DNA from: DATGLW01 sp035293965
GTDB taxonomy: Bacteria; Actinomycetota; Acidimicrobiia; Acidimicrobiales; RAAP-2
Assembly (NCBI GenBank): GCA_035293965.1
Contig: DATGLW010000092.1
Span: 1 to 60,356 of the forward strand
Direction: 5' to 3'
Length of the DNA: 60,356 nt
Shown: positions 16,396-24,899 of the stretch, piece after piece
Position numbering within the stretch: position 1 is the stretch's first letter
Layout: every line of letters begins with the position of its first letter
The notes under the pieces: generated by a model
Database searches by the model: none
Seen by the model: the letters and a program-made list of their open reading frames with translations, nothing else
What the model was told of the DNA's origin: nothing
Position numbers and translations under genes: made by a program

Positions 16396-16770
16396 TCAGC
16401 CAACGAGGTCATGGCGTAGCCCCGCCGCCCCGTGGAGGTAGACGTGGCGCATGTCGCGGCGGTGCAGCGGGGTGCTCACGTGCAGCAGGACCCGAATGCA
16501 CCGCGGCGTCGCGCCGGCCACGGGCAGCTGCGCGGCGTCGATGAGCGGCACGTCGGCGAAGCCGATGCCGCGTGCGGCGGTGGCCGGGAACATCGACACG
16601 ACGTCGGGCGTGGCCGTGAACAGGATGCTGATGACGTCCTCTTCGGCCAGCCCGTTGCGCTCCATGATGGCCAAGAGCAGCTCCTGGACGCGCTCGGTCA
16701 CCTGCTCGGCCGTGTCGGCGTCGACGGTGGTGGCCCCGCGGAGGGCTCGCACGGCGGGGACCCCTGGCAT
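16396..16770 (-). CDS. aroH: Chorismate mutase, AroH type
   Basis: 124 residues, the size of the monofunctional AroH (Bacillus subtilis type) enzyme that converts chorismate to prephenate. Visible signatures: VRALRGATTVDAD at the N-terminus with the active-site arginine, ISILFTATPDVVSMFPATAAR, and CIRVLLHVSTPL in the C-terminal third. Heads the AroH-TyrA-AroA-Cmk-PlsC run. ATG at 16770 has no ribosome site but follows a TAGCAT hexamer by 8 bases, suggesting its own leaderless promoter; the TAG of that hexamer is also the stop codon of the upstream pseudouridine synthase. Confidence 0.95.
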   Translation of the reverse strand: MPGVPAVRALRGATTVDADTAEQVTERVQELLLAIMERNGLAEEDVISILFTATPDVVSMFPATAARGIGFADVPLIDAAQLPVAGATPRCIRVLLHVSTPLHRRDMRHVYLHGAAGLRHDLVG

Positions 16771-16778
16771 CGGCGCCG

Positions 16779-16784
16779 ATGCTA
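16779..16784 (-). promoter_or_regulatory. Candidate -10 (TAGCAT) for aroH, overlapping upstream stop codon
   Basis: Minus-strand TAGCAT ends 8 bases before the aroH ATG. Its first three bases (16784-16782) are the TAG stop of the RluB-type gene. Confidence 0.5.
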
Positions 16785-17660
16785 CTGCCCGTCAGGCCGA
16801 CCCCGGCCGCCCACGCGGCTCCGTCGGGCAGACGAGCCGCCGGTCGCCGCCACAGCCAGGGCGCGCACCTCTCGGGGGGAGAGCAGGCGCCACGCGCCGG
16901 GCGGCAGCGACGGGTCCGCCACCGGGCCGATCCGGGTTCGAACCAGCCGGCGGACCGGGTGCCCGACGGCCTCGCACATCCGGCGGACGAGCCGGTTGCG
17001 GCCCTCGTGGACGACGATGCGCAGCACGCCGGGCGCGAGCACGCCCACCGTCGCCGGCGCGGTCCGGCCGTCCTCGAGCTCGACCCCGCGACGCAGAGCC
17101 CGCAGGGCACCGGGCGACGGCGTGCCCGCCACCTCTGCCACGTACTCCTTGGGCACGCCGTGGGACGGGTGGGCCAGGAGCTGGGCCAGCTGACCATCGT
17201 TGGTGAGGATGAGGAGCCCCTCGCTCTGGAGGTCGAGGCGCCCCACCGGGAAAACCCGCGGCCGGGCGGGCACGAGCGCCACGACGGTGGGGCGCCCCTG
17301 AGGGTCCGAGGCTGTGGTGACCACCCCGGCCGGCTTGTTGAGCAGGTAGTGGACCAGGCCGGGCGCGACGGGAACGGGCACCCCGTCGAGCGCCACCTTC
17401 GAGCTGGCCGGGTCGACCCGCTGCCCGAGGACGGCGGTCCGCCCGTCGACGGTGACCCGGCCCGACGCGATCAGCTCCTCGCAGGCCCGGCGGCTCCCGA
17501 GCCCCGCCCGGGCGAGGACCTTCTGGAGGCGCGGCGGCTCCTCGGTGTCCGAACCCGGCCGTGCCGTGAGCGGGGAGCCGGGGCCGGGGCGGCGCCCGGG
17601 CTCGGCCCGAGACCGGGGCTCGGGCGGGCACGGACCCGGCGCGTGGCGGCGGCCGGGCAC
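16782..17660 (-). CDS. rluB: rRNA pseudouridine synthase, RsuA/RluB family
   Basis: 292 residues. After a basic, Pro/Arg-rich leader of about 50 residues comes an S4 RNA-binding domain (RLQKVLARAGLGSRRACEEL), then the synthase domain: HYLLNKPAGVVTT, VGRLDLQSEGLLILTNDG with the catalytic aspartate, KEYVAEV, and EGRNRLVRRMCEAVGHPVRRLVR. It isomerises a uridine in 23S or 16S rRNA. GTG at 17660 lies 10 bases after the ScpB stop; another GTG overlapping the ScpB end is possible. In mycobacteria the same trio ScpA-ScpB-pseudouridine synthase precedes Cmk and Der. Confidence 0.95.
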   Translation of the reverse strand: MPGRRHAPGPCPPEPRSRAEPGRRPGPGSPLTARPGSDTEEPPRLQKVLARAGLGSRRACEELIASGRVTVDGRTAVLGQRVDPASSKVALDGVPVPVAPGLVHYLLNKPAGVVTTASDPQGRPTVVALVPARPRVFPVGRLDLQSEGLLILTNDGQLAQLLAHPSHGVPKEYVAEVAGTPSPGALRALRRGVELEDGRTAPATVGVLAPGVLRIVVHEGRNRLVRRMCEAVGHPVRRLVRTRIGPVADPSLPPGAWRLLSPREVRALAVAATGGSSARRSRVGGRGRPDGQ

Positions 17661-17670
17661 GGCGGTCCGG

Positions 17671-18285
17671 TCAGCCGCCTTGGTCGGAGGGACCACCCCG
17701 CGGCTGCTTTCCTCCCCCGCCCAGGGGCTGGCGGAGGCGGCTCTCGAGCTCGCCTGCCACCTCGGGGCCCGGGAGGAAGTCCTCGACCGGGGGGAGCTGG
17801 TCCAACGAGTCAAGGCCCAGCCGCTCGAGGAAGAGGTCGGTGGTGCCGTAGAGGACGGGCTGCCCTGGGCCTTCGGCCCGCCCCACCTGCTCGATGTAGC
17901 CCCGTTGCTCGAGCAGGCGGACCACCCCGTCGACACCGACACCCCGAAGGCTGGCGATCTGGGCCCTCGACACCGGCTGGCGGTAGGCGACGATGGCCAG
18001 CGTCTCGAGGGCGGCGGTCGACAGCCGGTGCGACACCTCGCGATTGGCGAAGCGCTCGACGTAGGGCGCCAGGTCCGGGTGGGTCTGGTACCGATAGCCG
18101 CCTGCCACCCGGGCCAGGACGAACCCACGGGCCTCTTCGGCGTAGCTTGCGGCGAGGCGCTCGCAGGTGGCTGCCACCCGGTCGGCCGGCTCCTCCAGCA
18201 ATTCCGCCAGCAGCCCGGCGGGCACGGGCTCGACCGCCACGAGCAGCACGGCCTCGATCGCCCGGCGCAGCTCCTCGTCGGTCAC
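17671..18285 (-). CDS. scpB: Segregation and condensation protein ScpB
   Basis: 204 residues with the two winged-helix domains of ScpB, the kleisin partner of SMC: LRRAIEAVLLVAVEPVPAGL, GFVLARVAGGYRYQT, STAALETLAIVAYRQPVSRA and VVRLLEQRGYIEQVGRA are near-diagnostic. GTG at 18285 begins 3 bases after the ScpA stop, so both are translated together at fixed ratio. The C-terminus ends in a Gly-rich tail. SMC itself is not in this window. Confidence 0.97.
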   Translation of the reverse strand: MTDEELRRAIEAVLLVAVEPVPAGLLAELLEEPADRVAATCERLAASYAEEARGFVLARVAGGYRYQTHPDLAPYVERFANREVSHRLSTAALETLAIVAYRQPVSRAQIASLRGVGVDGVVRLLEQRGYIEQVGRAEGPGQPVLYGTTDLFLERLGLDSLDQLPPVEDFLPGPEVAGELESRLRQPLGGGGKQPRGGPSDQGG

Positions 18286-18288
18286 CGT

Positions 18289-19077
18289 TCAGCCTTCGTA
18301 GTCGTCGACGGCCCCACCGACCCCCGCCGCGACCAGCTCGTCGTCGTGACCAAGCCACGTCACCTGGAGGTCGCCGAAGGTCTGCCCCTGCCCGAGGGAC
18401 ACCTTGCCCAGCTTGCAGAGCTCGAGGACTGCGAGGAAGTGGACGATCACCTCGATCCGGGTCGCGAGGTGCCCCGTCAGCTCGCGAAACGACGTCGTCC
18501 CGCACGTGGGCAGGCGGCGGGTGAGCGCATGGACGGCCTCGGTGACCGTGACCGCGTCGACCGTCACGTGCGACAGGTCCACCTCGGGTGCCGGCCGCTC
18601 GGCCGTGGCCCGGAGATAGGCCTGGGCCACATGGTCGGGCGTCACCCCCGAGAGGAGGTCGGGCGGGTGGGCCACGAAGCCCTCGTCGAGCCCCACCTCG
18701 CGAGGGAGCGACCGCGCCGCGCGCTCGGCCAGGGCGACGAGCACGTCGGCGGCCGCGGCGTAGGCCCGGCACTCGAGCAGGCGGGCGAGCAGCAGGTCGC
18801 GCTCCTCCCAGCCCACGAGCTCCTCGTCCTCTTCCGCCAGGTCGGGCCGCGGCAGGAGCCGCTGGGACTTGAGCTCGACGAGGATGGCCCCGACCAGCAG
18901 GAACTCGGACACGACGTCCATGGTCAGCTCGGGCCGGCGCTCGGCCAAGGCGGCGAGGAAGCCGTCGACGACGGGCGCGAGCGGCACGTCGAGCAGGTCG
19001 ACCTCGTGGCTGCTCACCAGGTGCAAGAGGAGGTCGATGGGCCCTTCGAAGACCGGGGTGGCGACGGCGTACCCCAC
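18289..19077 (-). CDS. scpA: Segregation and condensation protein ScpA (kleisin)
   Basis: 262 residues: FEGPIDLLLHLVSSHEVDLLDVP is the hallmark N-terminal SMC-binding helix region, then FLLVGAILVELKSQRLLPRP, and a C-terminal winged helix, VIVHFLAVLELCKLGKVSLGQ. Frames extend to 19209, but GTG at 19077 aligns with the family and has a TAGGGT hexamer 7 bases upstream (19085-19090), implying a leaderless mRNA. First gene of the ScpA-ScpB-RluB run, divergent from trpS. Confidence 0.96.
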   Translation of the reverse strand: MGYAVATPVFEGPIDLLLHLVSSHEVDLLDVPLAPVVDGFLAALAERRPELTMDVVSEFLLVGAILVELKSQRLLPRPDLAEEDEELVGWEERDLLLARLLECRAYAAAADVLVALAERAARSLPREVGLDEGFVAHPPDLLSGVTPDHVAQAYLRATAERPAPEVDLSHVTVDAVTVTEAVHALTRRLPTCGTTSFRELTGHLATRIEVIVHFLAVLELCKLGKVSLGQGQTFGDLQVTWLGHDDELVAAGVGGAVDDYEG

Positions 19078-19084
19078 GGTGCCG

Positions 19085-19090
19085 ACCCTA
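19085..19090 (-). promoter_or_regulatory. Candidate -10 (TAGGGT) for leaderless scpA mRNA
   Basis: Ends 7 bases before the GTG at 19077; no ribosome site in the gap. Confidence 0.5.
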
Positions 19091-19243
19091 CCGAACCCCG
19101 GGCCGGCGCTCGCGCATCCCTGCCGGCTGCCCCTCGCCCTCTCCCGGGGGCCGACCCGCCTCTTCGAAGCCCGGGGGACGGGGCGAGCCCTCCCGACCGG
19201 GGCGCGCACCCCCCACTCACCCGAGGTCCGAGCACGCCCCGCC

Positions 19244-19249
19244 TACCAT
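19244..19249 (+). promoter_or_regulatory. Candidate -10 (TACCAT) for trpS
   Basis: Ends 8 bases before the trpS ATG at 19258; the gap has no Shine-Dalgarno. Confidence 0.45.
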
Positions 19250-19257
19250 GGTCACCC

Positions 19258-20238
19258 ATGGCCAGGGTGCTCTCGGGCGTGCAGCCCTCCGGCGACTTCC
19301 ACCTCGGGAACTATCTCGGTGCCTTCCGCAGCTGGGTCGAGATGCAAGAGGACCACGACGCCTTCTACTGCCTGGTGGACCTCCACGCCCTCACCCTCGA
19401 GATCGCGCCCGACGAGCTGCGCGCCCGGACCCTCGACGCAGCGGTCAACCTCCTGGCGGCCGGGCTCGACCCGGCGCGCTGCGTGCTGTTCGTGCAGAGC
19501 CACGTGCCCGAGCACACCCGGCTCTCCTGGCTGCTCGAGTGCACCGCCACGGTGGGCGAGCTCCGGCGGATGACCCAGTACAAGGACAAGGGCGCCGGCC
19601 GCGAGACCGTGCGGGTGGGCTTGTTCACCTACCCGGTGCTCATGGCAGCCGACATCCTGCTCTACGACGCCGAGGAGGTCCCCGTCGGCGACGACCAGCG
19701 CCAGCACCTCGAGCTCGCGCGGGAGCTGGCGGTGCGCTTCAACAACCGCTACGGCCCGGTGTTCACCGTGCCCACGGCAAGGGTCCCGCCTGTCGGGGCG
19801 CGGATCATGGACCTCCAGCACCCCGAGCGCAAGATGTCCAAGTCGGTCGAGTCCCCCCTCGGTACCATCGGCGTCTTCGACCCCCCCGCGGCGATCACCC
19901 GCAAGGTCCGCAAGGCGGTCACCGACACCGACGGCCAGGTGCGCTACGACCCGGCGGCCAAGCCCGGGCTGGCCAACCTGCTCCAGCTCCTGGCCGCCGC
20001 CACGGGCCGGCGCCCCGAGGAGGTGGCGCTCGACTACGACCGCTACGGCAAGCTCAAGGACGACGTGGCCGCGGCGCTGGTCGAGCTGCTGCGTCCCCTC
20101 CAGCAGCGTCGGGCCGAGCTGGCACAGGATCTCGGGGCGGTGCGCGACGTGCTGCGGCAAGGCGCCGAGCGGGCGGGCGAGGTGGCGGCCGCCACCTACC
20201 GGCGGGCGTCGGAGGCCGTGGGGCTCCTCGGGCCCTGA
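19258..20238 (+). CDS. trpS: Tryptophanyl-tRNA synthetase
   Basis: 326 residues, class Ic synthetase charging tRNA-Trp. PSGDFHLGNYLGAF carries the HIGH-type motif and RKMSKSVESP the KMSKS loop; TQYKDKG and LLYDAEEVPVGDDQRQHLEL are characteristic of TrpRS. The much longer open frame upstream is antisense to scpA/scpB and rejected; ATG at 19258 begins exactly at the family N-terminus. Ends with an Arg/Ala-rich helix. Divergent from scpA and convergent with the M50 protease. Confidence 0.98.
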   Translation: MARVLSGVQPSGDFHLGNYLGAFRSWVEMQEDHDAFYCLVDLHALTLEIAPDELRARTLDAAVNLLAAGLDPARCVLFVQSHVPEHTRLSWLLECTATVGELRRMTQYKDKGAGRETVRVGLFTYPVLMAADILLYDAEEVPVGDDQRQHLELARELAVRFNNRYGPVFTVPTARVPPVGARIMDLQHPERKMSKSVESPLGTIGVFDPPAAITRKVRKAVTDTDGQVRYDPAAKPGLANLLQLLAAATGRRPEEVALDYDRYGKLKDDVAAALVELLRPLQQRRAELAQDLGAVRDVLRQGAERAGEVAAATYRRASEAVGLLGP

Positions 20239-20342
20239 GGCCCGCCCCTCTGGCCGTGACCGGGGCGGCAAGGCGGGGCGACGTCCCGGGCGGCACGCAA
20301 GGAGGCGGCGTCACCGAAGGAGGCCCCACCCAAGGCGGCACG

Positions 20343-20433
20343 ACCGAGGCGGCACGGGGGTGGGGCCGACCCGTGATGATCAGGCGATCCAGGGTGGTGG
20401 GAAACCGAGGCGGCACGGGGGTGGGGCCGACCC
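20343..20433 (+). repeat. 30-bp exact direct repeat in a convergent intergenic region
   Basis: accgaggcggcacgggggtg plus gggccgaccc occurs at 20343-20372 and 20404-20433, period 61. Shorter degenerate echoes (aaggcggcac, gaggcggc) precede from about 20300. The 218-base gap between trpS and the M50 protease holds nothing else recognisable and no clear terminator. Confidence 0.85.
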
Positions 20434-20456
20434 CGGATGGACGCGCCCCGAGCTCC

Positions 20457-21287
20457 CTACAGGCCGAGGAGGTGCGCCCACCAGCTCTCGAGGTGGGCGA
20501 GCAGCGGCTCGGTCGGGTACACGTGCGCGAAGGAGAGCAGCAGCAGCGTGCCGAGCAGCACTGGCAGCGCGTGCCGGCGCAACCGCAGGTACTCGGGCCA
20601 CCAGCTGGCTGGCAAGAGCCGTTCCACGAGCACCGAGCCGTCGAGGGGCGGCACCGGCAGGAGGTTGAAGGCCGCCACCCAGACGTTGACCATGCCCAGC
20701 CAGAACAGCACCTGGGCCCACAGCGGGTCCCCGCCGCGGTAGAAGGAGACGAAGGCGAAGCCGGCGACGGCTGCGATGACGGCGTTGACGGCCGGCCCCG
20801 CCAGGGCGACGAGGACGCCGTGGTTCCGGGGGCTGCGCAGGCGTGACACCGTCACCGGCACCGGCTTGGCCCAGCCGAAGAACCCCCAGCCGCTGAGGAC
20901 TGTGATCGCGGGCACGATGACCGTCCCCACAGGGTCGACGTGGGCGAAGGGGTTCAGGGTCAGGCGCCCCGCCCGCTTGGCCGTGCCGTCGCCGAAGGCG
21001 TACGCCATGGCGCCGTGCGCCACCTCGTGGAGGATCACGGAGGGGAGCAGGACGGCGATGACGATGAGGGTGGCCTCGCTGACCCGATGGCTGCTCACCA
21101 GTGCTGCCAGGATGCCGACGGCCACGAGGCCCCACAACAAGCGACGGGGCGAGGCGCCGGCACGCCCGGGTGCAGGCGCGCCCCACGGCGGCCGGGCGGC
21201 GCCCCTGGGACCCGTGCCCGGCGGTGGTGGCCAGCGCGGAGGGGGCCCGTTCCCGCCGCCGGGCCCGCCCGCACCGTGATCGCTCAC
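20457..21287 (-). CDS. Site-2 protease family membrane metalloprotease (M50)
   Basis: 276 residues. A Pro/Gly-rich cytoplasmic N-terminus (about 45 residues) precedes membrane helices; LLPSVILHEVAHGAMAYAFG holds the HExxH zinc motif within a membrane segment, and AAFNLLPVPPLDGSVL supplies the third ligand motif (NxxPxxxxDG). LVALAGPAVNAVIAAVAGFA is another conserved helix. This is the compact M50B type (no PDZ domain), able to cut within transmembrane segments; substrates, often anti-sigma factors, are unknown here. DksA/TraR lies 15 bases upstream in the same direction. Confidence 0.93.
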   Translation of the reverse strand: MSDHGAGGPGGGNGPPPRWPPPPGTGPRGAARPPWGAPAPGRAGASPRRLLWGLVAVGILAALVSSHRVSEATLIVIAVLLPSVILHEVAHGAMAYAFGDGTAKRAGRLTLNPFAHVDPVGTVIVPAITVLSGWGFFGWAKPVPVTVSRLRSPRNHGVLVALAGPAVNAVIAAVAGFAFVSFYRGGDPLWAQVLFWLGMVNVWVAAFNLLPVPPLDGSVLVERLLPASWWPEYLRLRRHALPVLLGTLLLLSFAHVYPTEPLLAHLESWWAHLLGL

Positions 21288-21302
21288 GCGGGGCCGCCCA
21301 CC

Positions 21303-21656
21303 TCAGGGCTGCGAGGCGCAGCGGATGCAGCGGCGCGCCGCCGGCATGGCCTCGAGACGCGCCGGCTCGATCGGTTGCCCGCAGCGCTCACACCTCCCGT
21401 AGGTGCCCTCGTCGAGGCGATGGATGGCATCGAGGACGTCGGCGAGGGCCTTGAGGAGCGGGACGGCCAGGGCCTCCGCCGTGCCGCGCTCGGCCGTCAC
21501 GTGGCTCGAGTCGGCGAAGTTGGGGTCGTAGTTCGGTCCGCCGGCATCGCCATAGCCGAGCTCGGCCAGCTGGCGCCGGAGGTCCTCTTCTTCGTGGAGG
21601 AGCAGCTCCCGGAAGTTGGCCTGGCTCGATTCGGTCGCGGGGACGTCGTTCGCCAT
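21303..21656 (-). CDS. TraR/DksA family zinc-finger regulator
   Basis: 117 residues: an N-terminal coiled coil (LLLHEEEDLRRQLAEL) and a C-terminal C4 zinc finger, CERC and CIRC, separated by QPIEPARLEAMPAARR. GTYGRCERCGQPIEPARLEA is highly diagnostic. Such proteins bind the RNA polymerase secondary channel or related sites. ATG at 21656 has TAGGCT ending 7 bases upstream and no Shine-Dalgarno, so a leaderless mRNA is likely; the TAG of that hexamer is the xerD stop codon. Confidence 0.95.
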   Translation of the reverse strand: MANDVPATESSQANFRELLLHEEEDLRRQLAELGYGDAGGPNYDPNFADSSHVTAERGTAEALAVPLLKALADVLDAIHRLDEGTYGRCERCGQPIEPARLEAMPAARRCIRCASQP

Positions 21657-21663
21657 GGGCCGA

Positions 21664-21669
21664 AGCCTA
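21664..21669 (-). promoter_or_regulatory. Candidate -10 (TAGGCT) for the DksA/TraR gene, overlapping xerD stop
   Basis: Ends 7 bases before the ATG at 21656; bases 21669-21667 (TAG) are the xerD stop codon. Confidence 0.5.
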
Positions 21670-22623
21670 GAGGTTCGGGTCGCGGCCCATGGCCCGCCAC
21701 GGTCCCGCCCGGGGGTGCGCGGCGTCGTAGGCCGCTCGGAGGTGCTCGGTCGTGACCTTGGTGTAGAGCTGGGTGGTGGCGATGGATGCATGCCCGAGGA
21801 GCTCCTGGACCACCCGAACGTCGGCTCCCCGGGCGAGCATGTGCGTGGCGCAGGAGTGGCGCAGCACGTGGGGGCTGACCCGGTGCTCCAGCCCGGCAGC
21901 CTCGGCGTGGCGGCGGACGATGGCGTAGGCGCCCTGGCGCGAGAGGCGGCCGCCTCGGGCGTTGAGGAACACCGCCTCGGCGTCGCCGCGGCGCCGCCAG
22001 CGGGCCGGCGCGACACGGCCCCGCCCCTCGGGGGAGAGCCACGAGGCCAGGGCGGACGCCGCCAGGCGGCCGAGGGGTACCAGGCGCTCCTTGCCGCCCT
22101 TGCCGGAGAGCCGCAGCAGGCCGACCTGGCCGGCGCAGTCGGCGAGGTCGAGGCCGACCGCCTCGGAGATCCGCGCCCCGGTGCCGTAGAGGAGCTCGAG
22201 CAGGGCGCGGTCTCGCCGGGCGGCCGGGCCGTCGCCGCGCACGGCGCCGATGATGGCACCCACCTCGTCCTCGGACAGGGCCTTGGGGAGCCGGAGCGGC
22301 ACGCGGGCCCGCTCCAGGTCGGCTCCGGCGTCCTGCCGGGCCCACCCCTCTTCTGCCAAGAAGCGATGCAGGCCCCGCACCGCCGACTGCACCCGAGCCA
22401 CGGTGGCGGGGCTGCGCCGGTCGCGGCGCAGGCGCGCGAGGTAGTCCTCGACGTCGCCCACCCCTGCCTCGGGAGCCGAACGGCCCGAGGCGGCCAGGCA
22501 CGCCTCGTAGGCAGCGAGGTCCCGCCGGTAGGCGGCCACGGTGTTGGGCGACCGGCCGCGCTCGACCGCCAGCCAGGAGAGGTACTCCTCGGCCGCCGCC
22601 GACAACGTGGCCCGCACCGCCAC
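21667..22623 (-). CDS. xerD: Tyrosine recombinase XerC/XerD
   Basis: 318 residues. N-terminal core-binding domain (EEYLSWLAVERGRSPNTVAAYRRDL) and the catalytic domain with Arg in YGTGARISEAVGL, Lys in SGKGGKERLVPLG, HxxR in HVLRHSCATHMLARGAD, the second His in ELLGHASIATTQ, and the tyrosine nucleophile in LYTKVTTEHL. This is the chromosome dimer resolution recombinase type rather than a phage integrase. An insert (PEGRGRVAPARWRRRGD) enlarges the catalytic domain. GTG at 22623 has GGAGG 8 bases upstream. Located as in mycobacteria, downstream of PyrG and the NUDIX gene. Confidence 0.95.
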   Translation of the reverse strand: MAVRATLSAAAEEYLSWLAVERGRSPNTVAAYRRDLAAYEACLAASGRSAPEAGVGDVEDYLARLRRDRRSPATVARVQSAVRGLHRFLAEEGWARQDAGADLERARVPLRLPKALSEDEVGAIIGAVRGDGPAARRDRALLELLYGTGARISEAVGLDLADCAGQVGLLRLSGKGGKERLVPLGRLAASALASWLSPEGRGRVAPARWRRRGDAEAVFLNARGGRLSRQGAYAIVRRHAEAAGLEHRVSPHVLRHSCATHMLARGADVRVVQELLGHASIATTQLYTKVTTEHLRAAYDAAHPRAGPWRAMGRDPNL

Positions 22624-22648
22624 CTGCGCGCCCTCCGGGCTCCCGGGC

Positions 22649-23242
22649 TCAGGCCGGCGACAGCGCCCGCTGCGCCAGCAGGAGGCTCACGATGGTGGTG
22701 GCGTCCACGATGGCGCCACCGGCCACCCGCTCCCCCACCTCGGCCAACGGGACCGCCTCGAGGTCCATGTAGCGCTCCTCGATCCCCGCACGCGCCGTCG
22801 GGCACGGGGTGAGGCGTGTGGCCAAAAAGACGGTCGTCACCTGGTCGCTGTAGCCCGGGGTGTTGTACAGCGCCGTCAACCTGGTCAGCTCGCCGGCGCG
22901 CAGGCCGGCCTCTTCGGCCAGCTCCCGGCGCGCCGTGTCCTCGAGTGCCTCGCCGTGCTCGTCGCAGGTGCCGGCGGGCACCTCGAGCACGTAGGCACCC
23001 ACCGCCGCCCGGTACTGGCGGACCAGCGTGACCGTGCCGGTGGCGTCGACCGCCACCACCGCCACCGCACCGGGGTGGTGGACGACGTGGCGGGTGAACG
23101 GCCGGCCGTCGGGGTCCGCCAGCTGGAGCTCGCCGACCCAGAACACTCGGCTGCGGAAGACCTCGCGCTCGTCGAGGCGCCGGAACCCACCTCTGCCATG
23201 GAGGCGGTGCTCGCCCCCGCCGGACGCGTCAGCGGAGGGCAT
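22649..23242 (-). CDS. NUDIX hydrolase (ADP-ribose pyrophosphatase-like)
   Basis: 197 residues. The Nudix box reads GEALEDTARRELAEEAGL, with the RExxEExG core intact. LVRQYRAAVGAYVLEVPAGT and YNTPGYSDQ are typical of ADP-ribose pyrophosphatases. ATG at 23242 overlaps the pyrG end by 14 bases. The pairing of this gene with pyrG is conserved in actinobacteria, consistent with nucleotide-pool housekeeping. Confidence 0.93.
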   Translation of the reverse strand: MPSADASGGGEHRLHGRGGFRRLDEREVFRSRVFWVGELQLADPDGRPFTRHVVHHPGAVAVVAVDATGTVTLVRQYRAAVGAYVLEVPAGTCDEHGEALEDTARRELAEEAGLRAGELTRLTALYNTPGYSDQVTTVFLATRLTPCPTARAGIEERYMDLEAVPLAEVGERVAGGAIVDATTIVSLLLAQRALSPA

Positions 23243-24899
23243 CGAGCTCACCGAGCTCGTCGAGCTCGTCGAGGTCGATGAGGCGCGGCTCGCGTCCCTC
23301 GGCCCGGTCGAGGGCGGCGGCCACCAGCTCGCGAAAGAGCGGATGGGGCCGGTTCGGGCGGCTCTTGAACTCTGGGTGGGCCTGGGTGCCCACCCAGAAG
23401 GGGTGGTCGGACAGCTCGATGAACTCGACCAACCGCCCGTCGGGCGACGTGCCCGAGCACACGAGGCCGGCCGCCTCGAGGCGGGCGCGGTAGCGGACGT
23501 TGACCTCGTAGCGGTGGCGGTGCCGCTCCGACACCACCTGGCTGCCGTACGCGGCGGCCACTCGGGTACCGGCGGCGAGCATGGCCGGATAGGCACCCAG
23601 GCGCATCGTGCCGCCCATGTCGACCACGTCCGCCTGGTCGGGCATGAGGTCGATGACCGGGTGGGGGGTGAGGCTGTCGAACTCGCGCGAGTTGGCACCC
23701 TCCAGCTTGGCGAGCGAGCGGGCGGCGTCGATGACCATGACGTGCAAGCCGAGGCACAGCCCGAGGCACGGCACGTCGTGCTCGCGCGCGTAGGACGCGG
23801 CCGTCACCATGCCCTCCACCCCCCGCTCGCCGAACCCGCCGGGGATCACGATGCCGTCGAGCTCGCGCAGGCGGTCGTGGGCCAGCAGGTCGGGCACGTG
23901 CTCGGCGTCGATCCAGTCGAGATCGAGGCGGACGCCGTGGAAGAACCCGGCATGGCGCAGCGCCTCGACGACCGACAGGTAGGCGTCGGGGAGGTTGACG
24001 TACTTGCCGACGATCCCGATCCGTACGGCCCGCTCGGCCGAGTCGATGTGGCGGACCAGCTCCTCCCACTCCCCGAGGTCGATGGCGTGCCGGTCGGGGT
24101 CGATCCCGAGGGTCCGGCAGACGAAGTCGTCGAGACCCTGCTCGCGCAGCACGAGGGGGATCTCGTAGATGCTCCTGGCATCGACGGCGGAGATCACCGC
24201 CTCGATGGGCACGTCGCAGAGCAACGACACCTTGCGCTTGAGCCCCTCGGAGATGGGCTGGTCGCTCCGGCAGACGATCACGTCGGGCTGGATGCCACGG
24301 CTGCGCAGCTCGGTCACCGAGTGCTGGGTGGGCTTGGTCTTCTGCTCGCCGGAGGGGCCGAGGTAGGGCACGAGGGTGAGGTGGACGTAGCAGACGTTCT
24401 GGCGGCCGACGTCGCGCCGGAACTGGCGGATCGCCTCGAGGAAGGGGACGATCTCGATGTCCCCCACCGTGCCGCCGATCTCCACGATGACGACGTCGAC
24501 GTCCTCGTTGGCCAGCCGGCGGATGCGTTCTTTGATCTCGTCGGTGACGTGGGGGATGACCTGCACCGTCTTGCCCAGGTAGTCGCCCCGGCGCTCCTTG
24601 GCGATGACCGAGGAGTAGATCGACCCGGTCGTGGTGTTCGATCCTCGGCTCAGGTTCTCGTCGATGAACCGCTCGTAGTGGCCGAGGTCGAGGTCTGTCT
24701 CGCCCCCGTCCTCGGTCACGAAGACCTCGCCGTGCTCGCCGGGGTTCATCGTGCCGGGATCGACGTTGATGTAGGGGTCGAGCTTGCACATGGTGACCGC
24801 CAAGCCCCGTGACTTGAGCAGGCGGCCGAGCGAGGAGGCGGTCAGTCCCTTGCCGAGCGAGCTCGAGACCCCGCCCGTGACGAAGACGAACTTGCTCAC
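23229..24899 (-). CDS. pyrG: CTP synthase
   Basis: 556 residues making CTP from UTP, ATP and glutamine. The synthetase domain starts KFVFVTGGVSSSLGKGLTAS and includes KLDPYINVDPGTMNPGEHGE and EDGGETDLDLGHYERF. The glutamine amidotransferase domain has PGGFGERG, the nucleophile Cys in CLGLCLGLHVMV and HPEFKSRP near the end. GTG at 24899 is preceded by a tandem repeat that encodes a small upstream frame whose TGA overlaps this GTG. Confidence 0.99.
   Translation of the reverse strand: MSKFVFVTGGVSSSLGKGLTASSLGRLLKSRGLAVTMCKLDPYINVDPGTMNPGEHGEVFVTEDGGETDLDLGHYERFIDENLSRGSNTTTGSIYSSVIAKERRGDYLGKTVQVIPHVTDEIKERIRRLANEDVDVVIVEIGGTVGDIEIVPFLEAIRQFRRDVGRQNVCYVHLTLVPYLGPSGEQKTKPTQHSVTELRSRGIQPDVIVCRSDQPISEGLKRKVSLLCDVPIEAVISAVDARSIYEIPLVLREQGLDDFVCRTLGIDPDRHAIDLGEWEELVRHIDSAERAVRIGIVGKYVNLPDAYLSVVEALRHAGFFHGVRLDLDWIDAEHVPDLLAHDRLRELDGIVIPGGFGERGVEGMVTAASYAREHDVPCLGLCLGLHVMVIDAARSLAKLEGANSREFDSLTPHPVIDLMPDQADVVDMGGTMRLGAYPAMLAAGTRVAAAYGSQVVSERHRHRYEVNVRYRARLEAAGLVCSGTSPDGRLVEFIELSDHPFWVGTQAHPEFKSRPNRPHPLFRELVAAALDRAEGREPRLIDLDELDELGELDALR

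Noticed and set aside
17452..20238. A 928-codon plus-strand frame upstream of trpS
   Set aside because: The first 600 codons are antisense to scpA, scpB and the pseudouridine synthase, which have clear family motifs. Only the last 326 residues are TrpRS.
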